From NCBI GenBank assembly GCA_030619425.1, contig JAUXBJ010000147.1, positions 1 through 5,762 of the forward strand: a DNA stretch of 5,762 bases. The letters run 5' to 3'. Source of the DNA: a bacterium (GTDB lineage Bacteria; Zixibacteria; MSB-5A5; GN15; FEB-12). The position numbers and the translations under genes are program-made. The notes under the pieces are model-generated. The model saw only the letters and a list, made by a program, of their open reading frames with translations. It did not search any database and was not told the DNA's origin. How positions within the stretch are numbered: position 1 is the stretch's first letter; every line of letters starts with the position of its first letter. This document shows, in pieces, positions 1-5,762 of the stretch.

Positions 1-2
1 AT

Positions 3-644
3 TCGGATACGTTGCCATATACAGTCAAAACCGGACGACTGGCGGACCTGCGATTCACTGATGAAGTGGGTACAACCACTGCTGTTCAGACGGACGATTT
101 ATCCGCTTTCGATCTGACATTGCCGGCGGGGCTCTATACAATCACGGTCGAAACGGATCACACCCGTCCGGATACGTTCGACAGTGTGTCGCTAACAGCG
201 GACACGATTATGAGCCTGGTTATACGCTACGACTACAGCCACACTAATCTGATCTACCTGGCTTTCTGCTATGAGACGAGCGGTTATGCGCCGCTAATTC
301 CCGAGGCCGAACGAGTACTGCTGGATCAACTCAACGATTCTCTCGGTGGCTGGTTGCTGCTGGATAACGCTATGAGGTTCTCGGCAAGCTTCGTACTGTA
401 CCGGATTCCGACCAGCACTGAACGCCGCCTATGGGAGGTGGTTGAGGCGGTCGCCTATCAATTGGCAGCGGCGAGTCCGCACCCGGCGCTGCGTATGGAT
501 ATCCCTGGGTTTGGGTTGTGCCCGGATGATTTCAACATGTATGACGATAGTACTATCTTTGGGCCTCTTGACTCCTTATGGAATTATGACCCGCCCGATC
601 CTGATATCGACACCAACTGGTACGGCGGCGACGGTGGGCCGTAG
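3..644 (+). CDS. 3' part of a gene for an unrecognised, probably exported protein with a beta-sandwich-like segment (5' end outside window)
   Basis: The reading frame is open from the left edge to the TAG at 642-644, giving 213 visible residues. There is no in-frame stop upstream of the TTG at 12, and no ribosome binding site can be seen there. The sequence begins in the middle of what looks like a beta-rich domain, so I treat it as 5'-truncated by the window and not as starting at TTG 12. Visible residues 5-75 alternate in the manner of carboxypeptidase-regulatory-like or PEGA-type beta-sandwiches, including LPAGLYTITVE followed by DSVSLTADT. The middle (about residues 85-155) is a mixed segment with likely helices around PEAERVLLDQLND and RRLWEVVEAV. 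Two cysteines (codons at 267-269 and 519-521) could pair if the protein is exported. The last 25 residues form an acidic Pro/Asp/Gly/Trp-rich tail ending GGDGGP. I recognise no family and no catalytic motif. It converges on the DUF5686-type gene, with 96 bp between the two stops. That it is a gene is well supported; function and export are inferences. Confidence 0.75.
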   Translation, partial: SDTLPYTVKTGRLADLRFTDEVGTTTAVQTDDLSAFDLTLPAGLYTITVETDHTRPDTFDSVSLTADTIMSLVIRYDYSHTNLIYLAFCYETSGYAPLIPEAERVLLDQLNDSLGGWLLLDNAMRFSASFVLYRIPTSTERRLWEVVEAVAYQLAAASPHPALRMDIPGFGLCPDDFNMYDDSTIFGPLDSLWNYDPPDPDIDTNWYGGDGGP

Positions 645-669
645 GATGCCATCCCGATAGTGGCAAGCC

Positions 670-683
670 ACCCATAAATGGGT
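670..683. terminator. Short inverted repeat between convergent genes, possible weak bidirectional terminator or degraded palindromic repeat
   Basis: ACCCAT and ATGGGT are perfect inverted arms separated by AA, 26 bases after the stop of the left gene and 58 bases beyond the stop of the right one. As RNA this gives a stem of about five pairs with a four-base loop. No T-run follows on either strand (CTCTCTC on the + side), so intrinsic termination would be weak. The left arm continues as GCC, but the right side reads CTC where GGC would be needed, so it may be a decayed copy of a longer palindrome. Confidence 0.3.
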
Positions 684-726
684 CTCTCTCACTTCGCGTG
701 CACTCATGGTCGGCGTGTTGTCTACG

Positions 727-745
727 TCCTTCGACTTCGCTCAGA
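727..745. repeat. Dispersed-repeat-like word overlapping the stop codon of the minus-strand gene
   Basis: The word TCCTTCGACTTCGCTCAGA contains a CTTCG-A-CTTCG direct repeat. On the minus strand it reads CTGAGCGAAGTCGAAGGA after the last Phe codon. From memory, words of this type (CTGAGCGAAGTCGAAGG) recur as short intergenic repeats in several environmental bacterial genomes. Only one copy lies in this window, so repeat status cannot be shown here. The TGA stop of the outer-membrane protein gene lies inside the word. Confidence 0.35.
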
Positions 746-3074
746 AACTACTCCCCAGACTGAAAGTAAAGCGGTTGGTATCGTAATCGGAAAGCTGCCA
801 GGTGAACAACAGTTTGAAGTTCAACGGCGGCACCCGTCCCAGTCCGAAACCGATTTCGCTGTACATCTTCGGGGCGATACGTAGCAGATCGTCGCCCGGC
901 TGGGCAACATGTCCGTCGAAATCGGTCCAGAAGACGCCACCATGCAGGCTGAGTGAAAAAGGAATGTCCCGAACCAGCGGCAGGTTGCTGCGCCGAAATA
1001 GCCACCGTCCGAAGTCGTGTATCGCGTAAACATAGGCCGCCCTGCTGCCCTTGAAATTCGTCTCGCCGAGGGTCTTGAAGTTAATGGAACTGCCGAAGAA
1101 CTCATCCCCAAAGTCGATGGTGTAATACCTCTGGGGTGGCAAAGTGCGATCCGACCCGCCGACCACCGCACGAATGGTCGTCAGGCCCATACCGAGTGTG
1201 CGCTGTCGACGGCGCAGCTCCAGAGAATACTGCACGAAATCGAAATCGTTGTCGATCAGATCGGGCGATGCGAATTCAAGATTCGCTTCCAACCTGACCA
1301 TCGGAATCGCCCCCATGGTTACTTCTTGATTCTTGAGTTTCATAAGTGGCCGCGAGTCATAAGCCAACTGCAATCGACCACTGCGAAGAGTCCCCTCGAC
1401 GATGGCCGGATTGAAGCGGTGTTTCTTGTTCTTCCGGAAGAGGCTGTACTCCGTATGGTTGACCTCGGAGTAATGCCGGTGGTCGTCATAACCGATTCCA
1501 AGCGACAGGTGCTTTGCGATTTTCCCTCGCGCCCCAAGATGTACTCCGCGACTTCGGTAGTAATCCAGCGGATCGGTTTTGTCGAACAGCGCCATGATTG
1601 TGGGATTGTAGCCGGGTGAGATTAGCGTGAATTGGTTTACGATGTCGTCGGTGTACACTATGCCCAAATCGAGTTGTCGTCGCTGCCAGAGTCTATAGGT
1701 AAGGCCATAGCGGTGCTGCCAGCGTTGGCGATCGAAGGCATAGCCAACCCCGTACGAAATGGTTGTTCGCGGCACAACGTTGCGCTGAACGCCACCATAG
1801 CCCAGGTAAGCACCCTCGACGCGGTTGAAATGGAAGAAGTCATCGTCGAATACAGAGTGCAACAAAAGCCACCCAAAGCCCGACCTGAGCTTCCTGCCCA
1901 GGGACCGCGGGGCATTCTTAAGCGAATCGATCCGTTCATAGCCGCGCTGCTCCAACGCGGTCATTGGAACCATCTGCCCGGCGTACCATGTTGCTGAATC
2001 GATATCGTCCGCCTCCGGATCGACCTCCAGGACGTAATCGAAGGTGCGGTCATCATGATGGACCTCGAACGAATAGTTGTGCAGTGCTGCGACGTAGTCG
2101 ACCGAGAAAATGGGAAAACCGGGGATCGGCAAATCGACTTCGAGAACAAACCCTATCTCGATCGGCATCCAGTATTCATTATCGAATTGGGCGCAGCGCT
2201 GACGGTAGTTGAGGCCCGATATGTAAGGTGTTTCAAACCCTTCGCTGAAACTACCGTCGAACCCGACTACCTGGAATGAAGAATCAGCGATGTCAATAGT
2301 GCCGACAAACAGCGGATCAGCATTGTTCTTCGGCTCCAGTTCAAGTCGGTAGACCAATTGGTCATCGATGAAGACAGTGTCGATAAGGTAGTAGTTGTAG
2401 TGGTCAAGAGCATCCGTCGCTGTCGGTGACACGATGCTGTAGCGGGCGATGTCAATGCGGTTGGCGTTGAAATTCAGAATCTCGCCGATTGTGACCAGAT
2501 TGCCTTCGGCTTCCAGATTCGAGGTCTGTTTGCGAGCGGTGATGATCTCCTTGTACTTGTCCGGTTGTTCCCAGAAACCCTGCATCTGCGACTCTGCAAT
2601 CATGACGACGCTTTCGGAGTCGGCTTTGGACGTATCAAGGACGAGAAACCTGGTGTACGCGTCGAAGTCGTAACTTCGCAACCGGGAAAGGATTTCCTTT
2701 TTGCGCTTGATCGCCTCGAGGATGATTCGCTGAGCCGGATCGTAAGCGCGACTGAAGATCTTTGTGCCGGGGATTTCTATCATAGCCGGACGCATGCGTA
2801 TATCAAGCACGGTATCTGCGTCGGTTACCAATAACTCTCGAAGCTCCGAATAGTGCGCCACATGGCTGAACTTGAGCCGGTACGTTCCAGGCTCCAACCT
2901 GAGCCGGTATTGGCCCTGCTCATTCGCAAGCATCGAACGTCCGGTTCCCATCACCCGGATGGTCGCGCTCGGCAGGGGTTCCTGTGTGTCCATATCGGTC
3001 ACTGTCCCGGTGAGAACTCCGGCCTGGACAGGCTGGACTATTGTGATTGCCATAATCAACAGCAGTAGTCGCAC
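741..3074 (-). CDS. Carboxypeptidase-regulatory-like domain plus DUF5686-type outer-membrane beta-barrel protein
   Basis: This complete 777-residue protein belongs to the outer-membrane style in which a small carboxypeptidase-D regulatory-like domain precedes a DUF5686-type region; the biochemical function of that family is unknown. Residues 1-18 (MRLLLLIMAITIVQPVQA) form a Sec signal peptide with likely cleavage before GV. Residues 19-96 are the regulatory-like beta-sandwich: GTVTDMDTQEPLPSATI, then the typical NEQGQYRLRLEPGTYRLKFS. From about 110 comes a helix-like AQRIILEAIKRKKE followed by LRSYDFDAYTRFLVLD, a pattern I associate with DUF5686. From about 418 (FHFNRVEGAYLGYG) to the end, alternating aromatic and polar strands suggest a beta-barrel, closing with RFTFSLGSSF. 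The terminal Phe fits a BAM-type beta-signal. The start is the GTG at 3072-3074 because AAGGAG sits six bases upstream; an in-frame TTG nine codons earlier lacks such a site and would add a charged stretch before the signal peptide. A TonB-dependent receptor is the main alternative because it can share the N-terminal domain, but I see no plug domain. The large secreted-protein gene lies 160 bp upstream on the same strand. Confidence 0.85.
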   Translation of the reverse strand: MRLLLLIMAITIVQPVQAGVLTGTVTDMDTQEPLPSATIRVMGTGRSMLANEQGQYRLRLEPGTYRLKFSHVAHYSELRELLVTDADTVLDIRMRPAMIEIPGTKIFSRAYDPAQRIILEAIKRKKEILSRLRSYDFDAYTRFLVLDTSKADSESVVMIAESQMQGFWEQPDKYKEIITARKQTSNLEAEGNLVTIGEILNFNANRIDIARYSIVSPTATDALDHYNYYLIDTVFIDDQLVYRLELEPKNNADPLFVGTIDIADSSFQVVGFDGSFSEGFETPYISGLNYRQRCAQFDNEYWMPIEIGFVLEVDLPIPGFPIFSVDYVAALHNYSFEVHHDDRTFDYVLEVDPEADDIDSATWYAGQMVPMTALEQRGYERIDSLKNAPRSLGRKLRSGFGWLLLHSVFDDDFFHFNRVEGAYLGYGGVQRNVVPRTTISYGVGYAFDRQRWQHRYGLTYRLWQRRQLDLGIVYTDDIVNQFTLISPGYNPTIMALFDKTDPLDYYRSRGVHLGARGKIAKHLSLGIGYDDHRHYSEVNHTEYSLFRKNKKHRFNPAIVEGTLRSGRLQLAYDSRPLMKLKNQEVTMGAIPMVRLEANLEFASPDLIDNDFDFVQYSLELRRRQRTLGMGLTTIRAVVGGSDRTLPPQRYYTIDFGDEFFGSSINFKTLGETNFKGSRAAYVYAIHDFGRWLFRRSNLPLVRDIPFSLSLHGGVFWTDFDGHVAQPGDDLLRIAPKMYSEIGFGLGRVPPLNFKLLFTWQLSDYDTNRFTFSLGSSF

Positions 3075-3080
3075 GTCAGT

Positions 3081-3086
3081 CTCCTT
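3081..3086 (-). promoter_or_regulatory. Ribosome binding site AAGGAG fixing the start at GTG 3074
   Basis: On the minus strand the sequence reads AAGGAG, six bases, then GTG. This is a near-consensus Shine-Dalgarno with good spacing, and it yields a signal peptide with a short basic n-region (MR) and an unbroken hydrophobic core. It lies inside the coding stretch that a TTG start at 3101 would require, which argues against that longer reading. Confidence 0.8.
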
Positions 3087-3120
3087 GTCTTCGTACCTCA
3101 ACCTGCTTTCATGTTTCCTT

Positions 3121-3149
3121 TGTATACGCCTAAGAGTGGTGAGTGGCCA
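3121..3149 (-). promoter_or_regulatory. Weak sigma-70-like promoter candidate ahead of the outer-membrane protein gene
   Basis: On the minus strand a TATACA hexamer (3121-3126) is preceded, 17 bases away, by TGGCCA (3144-3149), which matches TTGACA at four of six positions. A start near 3114 would give a leader of about 40 bases before the GTG. The -35 match is poor and many FCB bacteria use other promoter consensus sequences, so this is only a candidate. If it is false, the gene is probably read through from the upstream secreted-protein gene. Confidence 0.2.
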
Positions 3150-3234
3150 CGAAAAATCAGTCCATTTCCGAGCAGGTACTTTGTGATCTCAGTCGGTCTG
3201 ATGGGATTTGCAGTACGTGAATGGTCCGACAAAT

Positions 3235-5762
3235 CTACTTAATGATAGCCAGCTTGCCGATCTGGCTGCCGTATGCCGACTCAACCACCCAGTAGTACAG
3301 CCCCGACACCACCCACATGGTGTTACGCGTGATCAGGTTCCATCGATGCACCGAGGCGGTGCCGCTGCCTTCCGGCTCGTTATGCTCGAGACGTCGTACC
3401 AGGTCACCGTCGAGGGTAAAGATGGAGATCGAACACTGGTTCGGCAGGTTGGCGAAGTAGATCGTGCCGGATCGAGACGGTGCGAACGACCCATCACGAT
3501 TCTCAAAACCGCGATCAACATAGTCCCCGTCCAAACAATAAGGGTTGGGATAACAATAAACGTTCAGCTTCCCCTCCTCCAGTACGTCAGGCGCCTGCTT
3601 CAACGCCATTACCTCAACCATGTTCTTGTGCGGCGACGATTCCAGAGGTTCCAGGCTCTTGGGGGGATGCCCAAAGTCGAACGCCGTCACCGACACGTAG
3701 TACGGCACGGTCGGTAACAGATTGTCGATCACGTACTCGTATTCGTAGTAACGCATATGTCCCTGGTCATCGACATCGTTGGTGTCGTTGACGGCATCGG
3801 GATACAGTTTGTGAATCTGACGTGCATCACTCAGATCGGGTGCATTGTAGTCAACCGACACGAAGTAGTAGGAGTCATCGTCGATCTGCAGAGGGATGCC
3901 GTAACCAAACTCGAGGGGGTCGAAATCGTCACCGTAGAGAACACGAAGCGAGTCCAGCGTAAATGGCAGTTCCTTAAGCATAAATCGTTCACGACGATGA
4001 TCCCATTGATAGCGACTGAAGTTGTGGTGATCATAGGATGAGAGCACCGATGGTTCGTCGAACGATGGCGAGCGGGACAGATAAACGCGGTAGCCCTCGA
4101 AATCGTGCGCGTAGCTGAACTGATCGAAATGGGTTTCGGTGAGCCGACCGTTCCAGCGCAGTGTAAGCCGACCATTCTCAGGGATCACTCTGACTTCCGG
4201 CGGTGGCGGCGGGGAGGCGCCCATGAGATCAGGCGCCCCATCACCTTCATAGTAAACCTTGATCGTTTCACCAACCACCGAATCGAAACGATCGAAGTAT
4301 TTCCCGGAGTCGCCGTCGAAGTCGGTATCCACACCAGGGTTGTCATACACCCGCTTGGCCCAGCGGACGTTGGTTATCAAGTCCTCAAAGTCCAGTTGAC
4401 CGACGAACGGCTGCGGCTGGTATGGATCAAACAATTCACGAAATGCGGATCGGTCGTAATGCACTTCCTTGCCGATCGCCATCACAACCGCGAAATTGGC
4501 CGCCCCGTCCGGAGGAATCGTCGTTGGTCCGTATGACACCACGAATTCGGGTAGGTATCCATCAGCGATATTATCACCGTATTCATGCGGCGGCAGCCAG
4601 CCGTAATGAGTATGGTCGAGGGCCGCTTCGTAACCGCTGTAGTCGATTTCCGGTTTGGACATCAGGTGGTACTTCTCCCGATCGCTTCGCGGCACGCCGA
4701 GCCCTCCCTCGAAAAGCCGCAGGGGGTAGTCGTGTGTCCCTGCCTTGCGCGGACCCCAATTGTAGTTGGTCCCGATATTGTCATACCACCAGTTGAAGTT
4801 GTACAGGCTGGCGCCTCCTGGAATCCGCAGCGGCGCGATGGCGAAGGCGCTGGTAGTTCTCACCATGTCCCAGGGGAACGACCATGACCAGCCATCGGCG
4901 TCCAGCAGCCACGCGATATTCATGGTCTCGTGGCCAAGTTCCTCGAATTCGTACGGCCACCGCCGAATGTAACCGGCAATGTCATCATCGGGCGGGTAGA
5001 ATTGCTCACCTCGATGATGATTACACCCGACGTAGTACAGGCCCACAAAGGCGTCGTGGATTGTGTCGCTGCCGACATTTGATATCTCGTAATCGACAAT
5101 AATCACGTCGCGAATGTACTTGTAGGACCAACTGTAAGTGGTTTGTTTCACGGCCAGCCCCAACGGCCGGTGGCTGCGCGCATCATAATCGTTGTACGGT
5201 ATCCACCAACCGGATTCTATGGTATCAATATAGTGGGCTATCTGTTCCAGTTCCGCCTTTGCATCGGGGCTATAGTATTCGACTGAGGGGTCGTTGGACC
5301 GGGTCTCTATTATCCCATCGGGCCATTCCGGCGGCCAGAATTCCATCGGCGGCAGCCAGGTATTGGATTTCCAGTCGGTCTCTATACCGGTCGAGACAAG
5401 AGTGTCGCCGTTGACCACTCCTCCAACCCAGAGTGCGGCATAGTAGCCGTGCTGCATACGGCTGTAGCGCGGGTGGTAGAATGAAGGCGCCGTCTTGTTC
5501 TCGTCGGGCAGTTGATAGCGAAAGACGTTGCCGATGGCGCCGTTGTTGTGGATAGTTGTCCACAGGTACCCGTTGTCCTGAATACGATAGTCCACCCAGG
5601 GCCAATAAGCCGCTGCCTTGGCGATCGAAAGGTCCTGCCTGGCGCCCTCAGACCCCGGCAAAACCGGTTCGCGCGCCGTCGTCGACCGTCCCAACAGCGA
5701 AAAAAGCGCTGAGGCGGTCAAGCACAAGGTTAGGAACCGTCTGAGCAGACTGGTAACAAAAG
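3235..5762 (-). CDS. Large secreted protein with fibronectin-III-like region and C-terminal sorting-like domain (start codon beyond right edge)
   Basis: 841 residues are visible, and the frame stays open to the window edge. No convincing start codon is present. A TTG at 5725-5727 is in frame, but it falls inside a signal peptide whose basic LLRRF and hydrophobic core LTLCLTASALFSLL begin upstream of it, so the true start lies past 5762. Likely cleavage is after STTA (visible residue 29). Residues 30 to about 510 form an aromatic-rich ectodomain containing DVIIVDYEISNVGSDTIHDA and, near its end, DTDFDGDSG (4303-4329), a DxDxDG calcium-loop-like motif. A run of five prolines (4198-4212) begins a linker. 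Residues 518-725 contain fibronectin-III-like features (GRLTLRWNG, FEGYRVYLSRSPSF, VPYYVSVTAFD). Residues 732-841 resemble Por-secretion/type A sorting or FlgD-Ig-like domains: YPNP, IYFANLP, ISIFTLDGDLVRRL, GLYYWVVES, and the ending GKLAIIK. In FCB bacteria such C-termini commonly direct export by the type IX secretion system, with cleavage or surface anchoring. I see no protease or glycosidase catalytic motif. It lies 160 bp upstream of the DUF5686-type gene on the same strand. Secretion is well supported; the type IX route is inferred and the molecular role unknown. Confidence 0.85.
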   Translation of the reverse strand, partial: FVTSLLRRFLTLCLTASALFSLLGRSTTAREPVLPGSEGARQDLSIAKAAAYWPWVDYRIQDNGYLWTTIHNNGAIGNVFRYQLPDENKTAPSFYHPRYSRMQHGYYAALWVGGVVNGDTLVSTGIETDWKSNTWLPPMEFWPPEWPDGIIETRSNDPSVEYYSPDAKAELEQIAHYIDTIESGWWIPYNDYDARSHRPLGLAVKQTTYSWSYKYIRDVIIVDYEISNVGSDTIHDAFVGLYYVGCNHHRGEQFYPPDDDIAGYIRRWPYEFEELGHETMNIAWLLDADGWSWSFPWDMVRTTSAFAIAPLRIPGGASLYNFNWWYDNIGTNYNWGPRKAGTHDYPLRLFEGGLGVPRSDREKYHLMSKPEIDYSGYEAALDHTHYGWLPPHEYGDNIADGYLPEFVVSYGPTTIPPDGAANFAVVMAIGKEVHYDRSAFRELFDPYQPQPFVGQLDFEDLITNVRWAKRVYDNPGVDTDFDGDSGKYFDRFDSVVGETIKVYYEGDGAPDLMGASPPPPPEVRVIPENGRLTLRWNGRLTETHFDQFSYAHDFEGYRVYLSRSPSFDEPSVLSSYDHHNFSRYQWDHRRERFMLKELPFTLDSLRVLYGDDFDPLEFGYGIPLQIDDDSYYFVSVDYNAPDLSDARQIHKLYPDAVNDTNDVDDQGHMRYYEYEYVIDNLLPTVPYYVSVTAFDFGHPPKSLEPLESSPHKNMVEVMALKQAPDVLEEGKLNVYCYPNPYCLDGDYVDRGFENRDGSFAPSRSGTIYFANLPNQCSISIFTLDGDLVRRLEHNEPEGSGTASVHRWNLITRNTMWVVSGLYYWVVESAYGSQIGKLAIIK

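Noticed and set aside
1017..1619. A 200-codon open frame on the + strand
   Set aside because: It lies wholly antisense to the DUF5686-type barrel region, has no visible ribosome binding site, and its translation lacks recognisable domains. The minus-strand frame shows clear family features and beta-barrel periodicity.
741..3074. TonB-dependent (SusC-like) receptor
   Set aside because: The N-terminal regulatory-like domain is shared with SusC proteins, but no plug domain or TonB box is visible. The AIKRKKE ... YDFDAYTR region points to the DUF5686 type, and the barrel part is shorter than in SusC.
3075..3101. TTG at 3101 as the start of the outer-membrane protein gene
   Set aside because: It would place the AAGGAG inside the coding sequence and put YEDKETD in front of the signal peptide. 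GTG 3074 has ideal spacing from the AAGGAG.
3143..3150. GTGGCCAC perfect palindrome as an operator
   Set aside because: An isolated 8-bp palindrome without extended arms or a second copy is not enough to call a regulator site.
3101..3177. Inverted repeat ACCTGCT / AGCAGGT with a 63-base loop
   Set aside because: Seven matching bases at this distance are expected by chance, and neither flank extends the pairing.
3192..3230. GTCGG / CCGAC inverted repeat after the stop of the secreted-protein gene as a terminator
   Set aside because: There are only five pairs around a loop of about 29 bases with inner mismatches and no T-run on the minus strand, so it does not form a plausible intrinsic terminator.
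3208..3717. A 169-codon + strand open frame running from the spacer into the large secreted-protein gene
   Set aside because: It is antisense to the well-conserved C-terminal sorting-like domain, and its Arg/His/Val-rich composition is typical of a shadow frame.
3831..4536. Overlapping open frames of 114-143 codons within the large secreted-protein gene
   Set aside because: They are shadows of the fibronectin-like and ectodomain coding sequence, with no domain, signal peptide or ribosome binding site of their own.

Overview
The window holds three protein-coding genes and two short intergenic spacers. All three look like genes for exported or cell-envelope proteins. The family combination is an N-terminal carboxypeptidase-regulatory-like domain joined to a DUF5686-type outer-membrane region, beside a large secreted protein ending in a C-terminal sorting-like (Por/FlgD-Ig-like) domain. 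This suggests a Gram-negative member of the Fibrobacteres-Chlorobi-Bacteroidetes (FCB) superphylum. The moderate GC and the style of the large secreted protein fit an uncultured lineage such as Zixibacteria, KSB1 or Latescibacteria better than classical AT-rich Bacteroidetes. That placement is an inference from protein style, not a database result.

Layout: (1) Positions 1-644, + strand: the 3' end of a gene whose start lies left of the window, an unrecognised protein with a beta-sandwich-like segment. (2) Positions 645-740: a convergent intergenic spacer with a small inverted repeat and a repeat-like word that runs into the stop codon of the next gene. (3) Positions 741-3074, - strand: a complete gene for a 777-residue outer-membrane protein (signal peptide, carboxypeptidase-regulatory-like domain, DUF5686-like region, predicted beta-barrel ending in Phe). 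Its start is best placed at a GTG preceded by a clear AAGGAG, not at the longer TTG reading. (4) Positions 3075-3234: a 160-bp spacer with the ribosome binding site, a weak promoter-like pair and a four-codon upstream reading frame. (5) Positions 3235-5762, - strand: a very large secreted protein with signal peptide, long aromatic-rich ectodomain, Pro linker, fibronectin-III-like region and C-terminal sorting-like domain. Its start codon lies beyond the right edge of the window.

The two minus-strand genes run in the same direction (the secreted protein first, the outer-membrane protein second). The 160-bp gap leaves open whether they share a transcript. A secreted, possibly surface-anchored protein followed by an outer-membrane barrel could be functionally linked, but nothing in the sequence proves it. 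I see no RNA genes, CRISPR arrays, transposases, integrases or defence genes. The window reads as ordinary envelope/secretome territory of a poorly studied bacterium, and I do not claim a new system here.
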